NCBI GenBank assembly: GCA_020310875.1
Contig: CM035420.1
Location: forward strand, 185,196,880-185,260,879
Reading direction: 5' to 3'
Length of the DNA stretch: 64,000 bases
Source: Ceratopteris richardii
Lineage: Eukaryota; Streptophyta; Polypodiopsida; Polypodiales; Pteridaceae
Made by a program: the position numbers and the translations under genes. The stretch's first letter is position 1. Each line of letters starts with the position of its first letter. The notes beneath the pieces were generated by a model. The model was not told the DNA's origin, searched no databases, and saw only the letters and a program-made list of their open reading frames with translations. Below are positions 1-10,800 of the stretch, in pieces.

Positions 1-1457
1 GGAACACAAATCTTTTGACACATACAACATCCTTTTGCTAAGATTAGCCCTAGAAGAACTAAGAGAATGTGTGACATCTGGATTTGTGAGCATGCAATTC
101 TCTAATTCTAATGTGATGCATTGTTCCTATACCCAAACTTGAAGAGGTTGACTTCTTAAGTTCAAGTTGACTACATGGTCGTAAATCCAATCTTGACCCA
201 AAACAAGTGGCTCTGTAAGGTCCTCATAGTGACACACTAGCATATTGACTTTCATTGGAACATCTTGAAGGTAGATGGAAAGTTCCACCTCACCCAAACA
301 AGGGGTTTCTACACCTCCCAATCCTATGAGATAGGCTTCTATGGGCTTGATGTCCAATTGCAGGTCTTGGCAGTATGAAAGTCTAACTGCACTAGTTGTT
401 GCACCTGAATCAACCAATGCTCTCACAGTCCTTGCACTCTTTCCTTGTCCGACCTCTACAGTCACAAAGGGGCGTCGGTCAATTATTCAAGAAGTATTTA
501 TGTCCAATTTTTGGCACATGTCCATGTGATATTTTGGGACTTTTGTGTTGACATCTAGGCCTAGTCGCCTTAACTTATTTCACTTATGCGCTCTCTAGCC
601 TTTGCCTCTGCTTCTTCTCTAACCCTTAACTCTTCTTTTCGCTTCTTAGCAGTGTTTGAGTCTCATTAGCATATCGTCTATAAGGGGTTCTTGATATAAC
701 TTGACTCGACAACCACTGATATAGTTTGGAAAGATATCACCTTCTAAAGTGGCCAATTGAACTGCACCACTAGTGGAAATTCGATTACTGATCATGCGTC
801 CATATCCTCTTTTTTCCACTTTACGAGCATGTTGCTTTAGTGTATAAACCAGCACTAGATCTCCTTCTTTCAATCCTTTATCCTTTCTATGGGGATCAAA
901 GTATTCCTTTTGCCATTTCTTGGCAGCATAAATGCCTGTTGCCGCTTGTAGCCTCGTCTCACCTAAGCGTTCTAGATCAAAGATCCTGGAGGACAACTCA
1001 TGTCCATTCCATTCATGCTCTTGTGCTACTTTCAAAGCTGGGATTAGGAAATCTAATGGTAGCACAGCACTTTGTCCAAAAACCATCTGAAATGGGGTGG
1101 CATTGAGTACCATTTTGTAGGCAACTCGATAAGCCCAAACAACATGATGAAGCTGTTTGTCCCAATCAGAGCGTTTATTATTTACGAGTTTTGTCAATAC
1201 GTTACATATGATCTTATTCATGATCTCCGCTTGTCCATTATCTTGTGGATGATAGCAGCTAGACTTCTTATGTATCACCAAGAACTCTTGGAGAAGGTTG
1301 TCAATGACTTCATTCAAGAAGTGTGTACCTGTATCACTAACTAACTCTATTGGTAATCCATATCTGGTGAACACATTCTCAAATAAAAACTTAGTCATTG
1401 TTTGAGCATCATTCTTCGTTGTGGCTTTGACTTCTACCCACTTTGTAAGGTCATCTG
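1..1457 (-). mobile_element. Ty3/Gypsy element A, 3' part (integrase end and second protease-like domain)
   Basis: Minus-strand remnant of a large Gypsy element. Reading leftwards, about 1400-650 encodes the integrase core end (a TGTHF segment, then the QAE block) and the integrase C-terminal region (KEGDLVLVYTLKQHARK). About 465-127 then encodes a retropepsin-like domain with DSGA, GLGG and PLVLGQDWI. The same order is seen in elements B and C. The element continues past position 1, so its 3' LTR is not visible. It is interrupted at 1457 by the Copia element and resumes at 53445. Degraded; taken as a whole A has many breaks. The family assignment is secure; its status as the oldest layer but one follows from the nesting. 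Confidence 0.9.
1453..1457. repeat. Left target-site duplication of the Copia element (ATCTG)
   Basis: ATCTG immediately precedes the first LTR and is repeated at 53445-53449. The flanks together read as one continuous minus-strand integrase segment of element A. Confidence 0.95.
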
Positions 1458-2534
1458 TGTTGGTGCATTTTACCCAAGCCTACATGCTTGATATATTTGA
1501 TATCATCCTCATTTGTAAGTCACATGAGTAGTCATGTGAACACCTCTTGTAAAAGAGTTCATTTTATCTCTTGTAAATGGAAAAAGAAAAAAGGAAAAGA
1601 ATGGCTTACCTCATGCATGATGTAAAAGCAAATTCGTGGCTCTAACTACCAAAATCACGAATTTTTGAGCTGAGGGAATATCTCCTAACTTTGGGGATCA
1701 CTTTTAGGTGGAGCCATTCGAATTCGAATTCAAAACTCCCTCGAAGAATAGCTATAAAAGGAGCAAGAAGGAAGAGGCGATTAGCAAGCCTTGTACGTGA
1801 CCACTTCATGTCATTTTGTAGAGATTGAAGAGCTTACTCCATAGCTCTATCATTCTACTCCCATTGTGCAAAGATTCATTGCCAATGTGGTTGTAATCAT
1901 ATGTGAATCTATACATTTATTATCATCTACTTCTCTGTTTTGTTCTCTGCTATACTCACTCAGAGCAGTACCTTCAGAAGGTCATATCTCGAGTTTTACT
2001 GAACCTTTTTCCGTGATTTAACGTGCGTTGGATAGCTCTTACTGTTTAGTTTCTGATATCAATTTTCAAGGTCATTGGAGTAAGCGTTTTGAAGATATAT
2101 GCAATTTACTGCTCACTAGTCTATCTCTGTAGAGCCCCGAGAATGGTGGGCATGTTCCAGAAATTGATGAAACCTTTTCTCAGTGCTCAATCCATCATTT
2201 GAAGTGTTTTAACTTGGATTGGGAAGCTTGCTAAGTCTATTTGCTATGCCCAAAAGGAATGTTTCTAACTCCTTCTAGGTTGAGAGCACTGTTCATTTTT
2301 TCCAGCAGGTGTATGTCCAAAAATAGCAAGTTTTGGGAGCTAGTCATTTCGCAACTAGTCTGTCTTGACTTAAACTTTTGGGATACATGTTCCAAAGTAC
2401 TTGGCTGATATTTTGGTGGATTTAGGAAGCTTAAAGGGTCTACTAATAAAATCTGAAGTCTCAATTGGCTGGTGTGAAGCTGGTTGTAGCGGCACCTACT
2501 CATCTTTGGATTGCATCCACCATCTCTCTTCACA
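1458..2534 (+). repeat. 5' LTR of the Copia element
   Basis: A 1077-bp LTR from TGTTGGTGC to CTCTTCACA, matching 52367-53444 along its whole length with roughly 30 differences by eye. It contains a TATAAAAG box, a 14-nt palindrome upstream of that box, and an AT-rich U3. Confidence 0.96.
1716..1760 (+). promoter_or_regulatory. Copia LTR core promoter: palindrome plus TATA box
   Basis: The perfect 14-nt palindrome ATTCGAATTCGAAT (1716-1729) lies 23 bp upstream of TATAAAAG (1753-1760). Both are unchanged in the other two Copia LTRs of the window (palindrome at 52625-52638 and 61979-61992), although surrounding bases vary. The TATA call is standard; the role of the palindrome is inference. Confidence 0.7.
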
Positions 2535-2535
2535 G

Positions 2536-2547
2536 TGGTATCAGAGC
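2536..2547 (+). other. Primer binding site of the Copia element (initiator tRNA-Met)
   Basis: TGGTATCAGAGC, the usual plant Copia primer site complementary to the 3' end of initiator tRNA-Met, 1 nt after the LTR. Confidence 0.95.
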
Positions 2548-2628
2548 ATAGTCAAGCAACATGGGAGATGGATTTCCATCAACAATTGACAAATTGGATC
2601 GAAAAAACTATCTGCATGGTCTCTAAGG

Positions 2629-5579
2629 ATGGAGGCTTACCTTCAAGGGAGGAATCTATATGGATTCATATCCGGAGATGAAGCAATGCCAACCATGAGG
2701 AACAAAGGGCAACCATCACATGAAGAAGTGGAAGGACTTTCGAATTGGTGTTCGAAGGATGCACTTGCAAGGTCCTATATTCTAAACTCAATCTCTGATT
2801 TTCTTCTACCTCATGTCAAGGGATGCAAGACATCAAGAGAGACCTGGAATGCACTTGCTTCTTTCTTCTCTTCCAACACTCGAGCAAGGAAGAACCAATT
2901 GTGGATGGAGTTCACAACAATGAAGAAAAGCCCGAAGCAAAATGTGACTCATTATGTCACAAAGATGAAGGAGATTTCGGACCAGCTTGGAAGCATTGGA
3001 GAGGTAATTGAAGAGGAGCAAATCATAAGACAAATCATGAATGGAATCAAAGCAAACGACAAGTGGGAGTCATTCACAACAACCATGGATTTATACATGG
3101 ATATGCATGTACCCGACCTCAACACACTCATGGGCCAACTCTTCACTCATGAAGAAAAGATTAGCAAAGGTGGTGAGTCCTCAAGAGGTAATCAAACTTC
3201 TTCCTTATATTCTGATAAAGCTAAGGTCAAGGACAAGTCAAAGAATAGGAAGAATGAAGATGAAGGAAGCTCTTTCCAAGCAAACTTTGCAGGTAGAGGA
3301 AGAGCTAGAGGAAGAGGCAGAGGTGGAAAGCAAGGCAGGGGGAGATTCCAATCATCTAAACCTTGCAACATATGTGGCTTATCTAACCATACTACTGAAG
3401 AATGTTTCAGGAACTCGAGGAACTCAAGAGGAAGAGGATTCAATAGAGGTGGCTATGGATCAAATAGAGGTAGATACAATGGAGGCTACAACAACAACAA
3501 CTACTACAACAACAATTACAACAACAACAACAACTATCAAAGTGGCCATAGAGGAAGAAGAGATTACAATAACTATGCAGAGGACCAAAGTCAAGAAGAT
3601 TCATTATTGATTATGAATCCATCAGTGAAGAAGGGTAAGGATGATGATCACATATTTTACATTGATTCGGGATGCTCGAACCATGTAGTAGGAAATGTGG
3701 CTTTACTTTCTGATTTGGAAGATCCTCATAACAAGCATGAAGTGTAGACAGGAGATGACACAAAGCACTCAGTCGAGAAGATAGGTAATGTGAAGACATC
3801 AGATGGGAATATGAACCTCTTAAGCAAAGTCTTGTATGTCCCTACAATTACCAAAAATTTAATAAGTGTTGGACAGATTGTTGAAAAAGGATTGCAGGTT
3901 AGATTCAATCGATTTGGAGCATATGTTGAAGACCCAAGGCAAGGCTTTCAAAGGATTGCCAAAGGAGAAAAGACAGGAAGGCTTTTCACTTTTGAAGTGG
4001 AAGATACAAAGAACATAGCTTTGTTTAGCTATGGATCTCAAACTCTAACAGAGTTGGAGATATGGCACAAAAGGCTTGCTCACATAAGTGAGAGGACACT
4101 CAAACAGATTTGCAGGGACCAAAGTGTACTTGGTTTGCCTAATATCACAAGGCAACACATGATTTATAAGTGTGAAGCTTGTCAACTCGGCAAGGCTCAT
4201 AGACAACCTTTCAATAAGAAAGGATATATGTATCAAAATCCTTTGGATCTAGTGCACACGGATGTGTGGGGTCCAAGTAAGGAGCCATCTATATCAGGCT
4301 CAAGATATTATGTGTCTTTCATAGATGATTGTAGCAGATGGACCATTCTGTTTTTCATGAAGCACAAGGATGAAGTGTGGAATTGCTATAAGAAGTATAT
4401 TGCTCTTGTTGAAAACCAAACAGGTAGGACTTTGAAACGACTCAGATCAGATGGTGGAGGAGAATACTTCTCTTCTGAATTTGATGCCTTCTTGCATGAA
4501 AGAGGCATTAAAAGGGAAGTCACTACAAGGTATACACCCGAACTCAATGGTGTAGTAGAGAGGAGGAACAGAGCTATTGTCGAAGCTGCAAGGTCCATGC
4601 TCAATGAAAAGGGATTGCCAAACTACCTATGGGCAGAGGCTGTGTCGACAGCCACATATCTCATAAATAGACTTCCATCTAAGTCACTAGATGGAACCAC
4701 TCCATATGAAGTGTGGAATGGACGAAGACCTAGTCTAGAGCATTGCAAAATATTTGGATGCTTAGCCTATGCTCACATTCCTTCTCAAGTAAGAGGGAAA
4801 TTGGATCCCAACGCAGAGAAGTGTGTATTCATTGGTTATGATCAAAACCAAAAAGGATATAGATTGTACAATCCAACCAATAAAGGATTTTCTGTGAGTA
4901 GAGATGTAATTTTTGATGAAAAAAAATCATGGTTTGATGATGACAGGAAAGTGAAGCTGCCATATGACTTGGATGAAGATTTTCCATCACTTCAACCAAA
5001 GGAGCCAAAGCAGATTGAAGAAAGTGATTCGGAGATTGACCTAGAAGACTTGGAAAGACTAAAGCTATGGAAGAACAAAGGTAAAGCAAAGTTGCAGGAT
5101 GCTACATATGGACCCGAGAGCTCACATCAACCACTTAGAAGGTCTTCAAGGGAGAAGAAGAAACTAGAGAGGTTTGGTTATGATACTTCTTTGGTCACCA
5201 AGCACTCAATCTACATTGCAAAGGATTCAACCAATAAAGAACCTACCACATTCGAAGAAGCACAAAGCAAGAAAGCTTGGAGAGATGCAATGGATGAAGA
5301 AATGGAAGCCTTGAAGGAGAATGACACTTGGGAGCTTGTACCTAATAAGCCATCTATGAAGATAATGGGATCTCGATGGATATACAAAATCAAGAGGAAT
5401 CTAGATGGAAGTATAAATAGACACAAAGCAAGGTTAGTTGCTAAAGGGTTTGCTCAAACCCATGGTATTGATTATGAGGAGACTTTCTCTCCTGTTGCAA
5501 AAATGCCTACAATTAGGCTTCTCATTAGTCTTGCTGCATCTAGAAATTGGAATCTTTATCAACTTGATGTAAAGAATGC
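2629..5579 (+). pseudogene. Copia gag-pol, left part (gag, protease, integrase, start of RT)
   Basis: The first methionine (2629) gives a UBN2-type gag (about 2629-3250). An RG-rich RNA-binding stretch (3290-3350), a CNICGLSNHTTEEC zinc knuckle (CX2CX4HX4C, near 3364) and an Asn/Tyr-rich low-complexity run (3480-3540) follow. The protease shows FYIDSGCSNH (near 3655). The GAG-pre-integrase zinc domain has HKRLAH and [10 protein letters not shown] (about 4065-4200). The integrase core has [15 protein letters not shown] and NGVVERRNR (about 4250-4600). The RT begins near 5330 ([23 protein letters not shown]) and runs to QLDVKNA, where element B enters. Fossil copy. Confidence 0.93.
5575..5579. 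repeat. Left target-site duplication of element B (AATGC)
   Basis: AATGC precedes TGTTGAGAG and recurs at 51128-51132. The Copia RT reading is continuous across the two flanks once one copy is discounted. Confidence 0.95.
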
Positions 5580-6214
5580 TGTTGAGAGCAGTATGGGCAC
5601 CCAAGGACTGACTAGACAAGGAAGCCAGTGGAGAGAGTCAGAGCGTGGTGAAGGATTGAGTAGACAAAGCAGTCGACGCAAATTTGGCAGATAGGCCCTT
5701 CAAATTTTTCCAAATCAACATCTTTATAACAGTGATTCTTATCACTAACAATCATTGTAAATACCATTTCATATTTTTGTAGCTCCATTTTGTGCAAGCC
5801 AAGGAGTCCTTGAGCTTGAGGAGCCTTAGAAGTACCTACATATCAATTTTCGTATTTTTTAGACTCCGTTTAAGCCCTCAAATTGGCCCTGGAACCTAAT
5901 TTTTAACTAGGCCAGACACCAGGTCTGGACAGGGCCAAAACCTAGTCAAAAACTATAAATAGAGCTAGAGAGCTCATTTTTGAGGTTAGATTGTAATTGA
6001 AATGAACTTGTAAGAGCTTTTTGAAAAGTAATCTAAGAACTCCATTGCTTCTCACTCTTTGTCTTGACGTGTGTGCGCGTGTGTGTGTATGTGTGTGCAT
6101 GTTTGTGTGCTTCTCACTCACGCACTTGTGCCTCCACTTGCTCGAGATCTTCATACCATCCTCACGTCTTCCCAGATTGACATTAAAGGAGGTGCTACTC
6201 ATCACTGAGCTACA
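5580..6214 (+). repeat. 5' LTR of element B
   Basis: 635 bp, TGTTGAGAG...GAGCTACA. It contains a TATA box (TATAAATA, 5954-5961) and an AGTGAT/ATCACT inverted repeat (5731-5746). A GAGCT-AGAG-AGCTC inverted repeat starts at 5962, and a TG-rich run lies near 6065-6110. From about 5725 onward it resembles the C LTR; the first 145 bp do not. Confidence 0.95.
5954..5975 (+). promoter_or_regulatory. LTR core promoter of element B
   Basis: TATAAATA (5954-5961) followed immediately by a short inverted repeat GAGCT-AGAG-AGCTC (5962-5975). The same pair occurs in C and E, and a weaker version in A. TATA function is standard; any role of the inverted repeat is inference. Confidence 0.65.
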
Positions 6215-6222
6215 CCAAATTT

Positions 6223-6244
6223 TGGTGCCGCTGCCGAGGATCGA
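6223..6244 (+). other. Primer binding site of element B (tRNA-Asp type, diverged)
   Basis: TGGTGCCGCTGCCGAGGA and the next four bases match the complement of the plant tRNA-Asp 3' end with a few differences. It starts 8 nt after the LTR. Confidence 0.85.
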
Positions 6245-6267
6245 GCTTTGAGGACGAGCGTGTGATG

Positions 6268-6274
6268 GTAAGAC
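6268..6274 (+). promoter_or_regulatory. Candidate 5' splice site in the leader of element B
   Basis: GTAAGAC inside the block GCGTGTGATGGTAAGAC, which is also present after the primer sites of C (29352) and A (59270, minus strand). It fits the plant donor consensus. Use as a splice site is inference. Confidence 0.4.
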
Positions 6275-6724
6275 GTAGATTTGGGACGTTGGCGTTGTAG
6301 GTAACTTCTTCACTTTTCCTTTGTTTTCTTTTCCTTACCTCATCACTATCATCATCATCACCATCTCCCACCTCCATCTCCATCATCGCAAAAATTTCAG
6401 TTTTTTACTATATCCCCTTCCTCCTTTCATTTCCCTCATTTCACTTGTGAGAGAGAGCGAGAGAGCGAACTGTTGTGTGCTATTTTCTGCATGCTTTTGG
6501 AGTTTCTTGCAGGTTTCAGCATCATCATCCCCTCCAGCACGTCGCGCAGGTACGGAAATGTGCAGAACTATCTCGCAGTCGTCGACTTCTATCGATCACG
6601 ATTGACAGAAATTTTCACCTTTTGGTAAATCTGAGTGCACCAAAGTGGACTAGAGACCCTGCACACCACATTTCCACAAAAAATTTTGAAAAATTTGCAA
6701 AATTTCAATCCATCGCGATTGAAA

Positions 6725-7065
6725 GCTCTATCCGTCATGATTGACTGCCTGTCCGTCGCGATTGACTGCCTGTCCGTCGCGATCGACTGCCTATCCGTCG
6801 CGATTGACTGCCTGTCCGTCGCGATCGACTGCCTATCCGTCGCGATCGACACCTGTCCGTCGCGATCCACTGCCTGTCCGTCGTGATCGACTGCCTGTCC
6901 GTCGCGATTGACTGCTTGTCCGTCGCGATCGACACCTGTCCGTCGCGATTGACTGCCTGTCCGTCGCGATCGACACCCATCCGTCGCGATTGACACCTGT
7001 CCGTCGCGATCGACTCCTGTCCATCGCAATTGACTGCCCTGTCCATCGCGATTGACAGCCAATTT
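6725..7065 (+). repeat. Leader tandem repeat of element B (20-21 bp unit)
   Basis: About 16 units of the type CTGTCCGTCGCGATYGACTG, nearly all carrying TCGCGA. Position is equivalent to the arrays in C and A. The open frames through it on both strands are by-products of the repeat. Confidence 0.9.
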
Positions 7066-7874
7066 TAGCCAATTTTTTAGGGTTTTTAAATTGAAGAGTT
7101 TGGCTAATTTTGGGCATGAACCTTTTACTCTAGAGCACATAAGGAGGCCATAGGAAAACAACTTGGGGAAAACCTGTTGCACAGTGATCCTGTTTGAACC
7201 CTGTCTTAACCCTAGAACCCTGAACGGTCATAACTTTTTCATACGAAATCCATTTTTTCAGCTAGGGTATTTTGAAGTTGACCATACCCAGGGGGATCAA
7301 AGTCAGGGGTCTTAAGAATTGTTTTCCTAAAAATCACTATGCAAATTAGTATTTGTGCTATAGGAATGAGAATCATTGGTTCTGTCTTTGGAATTTAAAT
7401 CTTAAAGCTAACTTTGGAACTCTTACAGATCTATTGAGAGCATCGAAAGGCGTTCTAAGCAAGTGTAAGTGCAAGCTTGGGAACACACTTCCTGGGGCAT
7501 TCAAGGGCAACCAAGCAGGAAACAAAAGGTTGGAAACTTTCAACCCCCTCTGTCAATTCCTAGCTTAGGCTAAGAACGACTAGTGATAGGAGTAAGTCAG
7601 GGCAACGATAGGCATCAATCAAGTTGAAGACTACCTATGCACTCAAGTTCAAGATTAAACATAATCTCTTCGTGATGCGATAACCTTAAAGGAAAGAATC
7701 TAACGTGGAACGATCAACTTAGAGTGCGAAAAATTAACTCAAATATTCCTGACGACATGATTTCTGACTAGAGCATAAACACAATAATCGACTAAAAAAG
7801 AATCAAGTGACTGATACAAAAGAACTCAGCAACGAGGTTGTACTTGGGCAAAATTGGGCTATTCAATTAAGCTT
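7066..7874 (+). other. Distal leader of element B, with boxes conserved in C
   Basis: No reading frame I can support. Segments shared almost exactly with the C leader are 7218-7256 (CCCTGAACGGTCATAAC...), 7553-7583 with the near-palindrome CTTAGGCTAAG (7564-7574), the stretch TAACGTGGAACGATCAAC near 7701, and GCAACGAGGTTGTACT near 7831. These are candidate packaging, dimerisation or translation signals. Confidence 0.6.
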
Positions 7875-10800
7875 ATGAACCTTAGATCAGGGCGACATCT
7901 AGGGAGAGATAGAAAAAGTCTTAGGTCTTCAGAGGCTAGTGTCAACCACACTGCTAGGTCTTGGGCCCAGCAGTTGAGCCACCACTCATACTACCCTAGC
8001 TCTGAGACTAGTGAGTCAGAGATGTCTCAAGGCATGGACCGACCTACGGGAAGTTCAGGAGTGCCATACTTGCACAGGGTAGAAGGCCCGTACAAGACGC
8101 AGCTGGAATACCTTAGGACCAACCGATTAGGTGCTAGCATCTATGAGGACGGCCTAGGAAGATCTGTGGTCCAGATTAAAAACCCTGACCAATCCATAGG
8201 ATTAGAGCACCCAGCTGTCAAGTTTGAAAACGGAGCATACTTGGACAAAGAAGGAACCATATACGTAGTCACCAGTCACCCAGATAGGACGGACGAATTT
8301 GGAAATGTGATCCCAGAAGCGGACTTAGGTGACCTAGAGCAAGGAAACATGGGTACAGAACCTAGAACCCCTCGAGGCAAATCGGTTCTCACTAGGATTA
8401 TCACACCAGAGTGGATTCCCCAGGATAATAAGAGCATAGATTTGCTCCTCAATCGAGAGACTGACGAAGCCTTTTGTAGGTATAAATCTGATCGGCCAAA
8501 TGATATAGGAACAATCATAATCTATGAGTTTAAGGATCCAGATAGCCGAGGCAGAGTGACCTACTTAGATCACGCTTCAGAGAGGATCTTTGTGGTTACA
8601 AAACATGATAGACATGCTTACACTTGGAAGGGTGAATTCGTTTTCCCCCAACCAAGATCGAAGGTGTCCTATGGTCACCCTGGAGCTGGAACATCCCAAG
8701 CTCATGGAACTCAAAGAGACAGAAGTAGAGATAGGCCAGAAGTAAGCTTTGCCAACCCAGGGGGCAGAGAAAGAACGAGGACGGAAACAAACAGAGTAGA
8801 ACCTGAGGTACTTAGAGCTCCCAGGAATCAAAGAAATGTGGATGAGTTCCCTCTACCACGACCTAGAGAGCACACAAGGACTCTGAGACCGACTCAGCTA
8901 GTTAAGTCCATGAAGAACTACTTCGATGGCACTGGAGATCCATACGATCATGTGGCTGAGTTTAGGCAAGTCTTGAGAGCTGAACAAGTGGAAGATCTGT
9001 TCACGCAATACAATGCTTTTGGTCTAACCCTTAGGAACACTGCCCTGACATGGTTTCAGCCACTAAACGAGAGGCAGTTCAGGAGCATAGACCAACTTCT
9101 AGAGGCATTCATTATCGAATTCTCTAAAAGTGGCATAAGACATAACACTTCCTTGCTGATTCACAACTTCAAGCAAACCCCTCAAGAGACCGTGAGACTT
9201 GCTGCAAGAAGATTTAGGCAATACTTGGAGAGATGCCCTGCCCCTGAGCTACCCACACCAGCTAAGCAAGTGGCTTTATTCTTGGATGGATTGCTAAGTA
9301 CCAAATTGAGGTCATATGTGTATCTGAAGGACCCTAGGACAATAGAAGAGTGTGTACGCATGTGTATTGACACTGAGGATAACCTTGGGGAGGAGTTAGA
9401 GCTATCCAAAATATACAAAGATTCAGATAGTGCCTCTAGCCTCTCTTCCACGCAATTCACATCAATTGAGGAACTTGTAGAGAAAGTAGCTCAGAAATTA
9501 GGTGTCACTAGTAAACAGATCCCAAGGTTTGCCCCTGTGAAAAGATGCTATACTTGTGGTGGCGACCACATGGCGAATGTATGTCCCATTATGGCTCAAC
9601 CCCAAGTAAATCCTAGTAGCGAGTACTGCACCATAGAACGGAGGTACACCAATCACACCGCACAAGATTGCCCCTACAATAAGCAAACCGTTAGGCAGAC
9701 GTACCCACAACCATACCCTCAACAAGGAAGATACCAGAACCAGTACCCACCTCAGCAGTATACTAGGCCTCAGCAAAACTACCAACCGCAATATCAGGCC
9801 CAATTGAGACCCCAGCCTGTGCTAGCACAACAACCCCCTGCTCCAGCTAATGTGATTCCGGTAAAGTATGCTGCTGCAGAAGAAAACCTGAATAGAGCTA
9901 TAGTCCCTGTAACACCAGTGCTTTCAGAAAGTGATCCCAGTGACCATAGCTTCGATTCTACACATGTTGATAGTCCCCAGGCTTACTACATGCAATCTCT
10001 TGAACACGGTGAGTCCTACTATAGTGAAGAGCCAAATGAACCTAGTTGGGAGTCAAATTACACAAACGTCATGTATGCAAACCCCAATCCTAGACCTCAA
10101 CCTAGACAAGTAAGACCCCCATTCTCTAGAGTACCATGCTACAGATGTCAGAGAGATCATCTCATTCGTGATTGTCCCTTGCCTCCACCTACACAACCCC
10201 AGTCACTGACCATCCAGGGCTTTTGCCAAGAGTGTGGAAAGGATCATCTCTTACGAGACTGCCCTAAGAATCCTAATAATATGCCAAAAATCACTCCTAT
10301 TAACGTTATTGGGTTAGTGGTAGATTCCACAGGAAGTGTCACTTCCACTGCACCCATACAGGTAGTCACTAGAGCTCAAGCATTGCAGCAAAACCAAGGG
10401 GTAGGCCAGGAAAAGAGCCCAGATGTTAGTGAAACAGAGAGCATGACAAAGAAGAGGACTAGAGCTTGGAGAGATAGTCGTGAAAGAATGAAAAGACAAT
10501 GGGCAAAAAAGATGAGTGAACTCGAGGAAAGCCTCAGAGAAACAAAGGCCAGGATAACTGAACTCACATCTCAAACTCCCTCTCACACTACCCCACCTCC
10601 ACCATTCCCAACTCCATCTTCCAACCCGCCTCACTTAAACCCACCACCCCCAAGAGTAGGATCACTCCTAGCAGATCCCACTCCCGAGGACCTAAATATG
10701 ATGCTTAAAGCATATCAGGCCAGAATCCAAGAAGGGCCAAACGTAACTGATCATGAAAAGTGTTACCCTAGAGCAGAACTAGAGCTAGAACGAACCAAAA

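Noticed and set aside
1716-1732. Heat-shock element in the Copia LTR
   Set aside because: TTC and GAA triplets abut without the two-base spacing of the heat-shock element consensus.
6589-7182. Arg/Asp/Gly-rich frames through the B leader array
   Set aside because: Translation of the 20-21 bp repeat in several frames; no conservation with other leaders.
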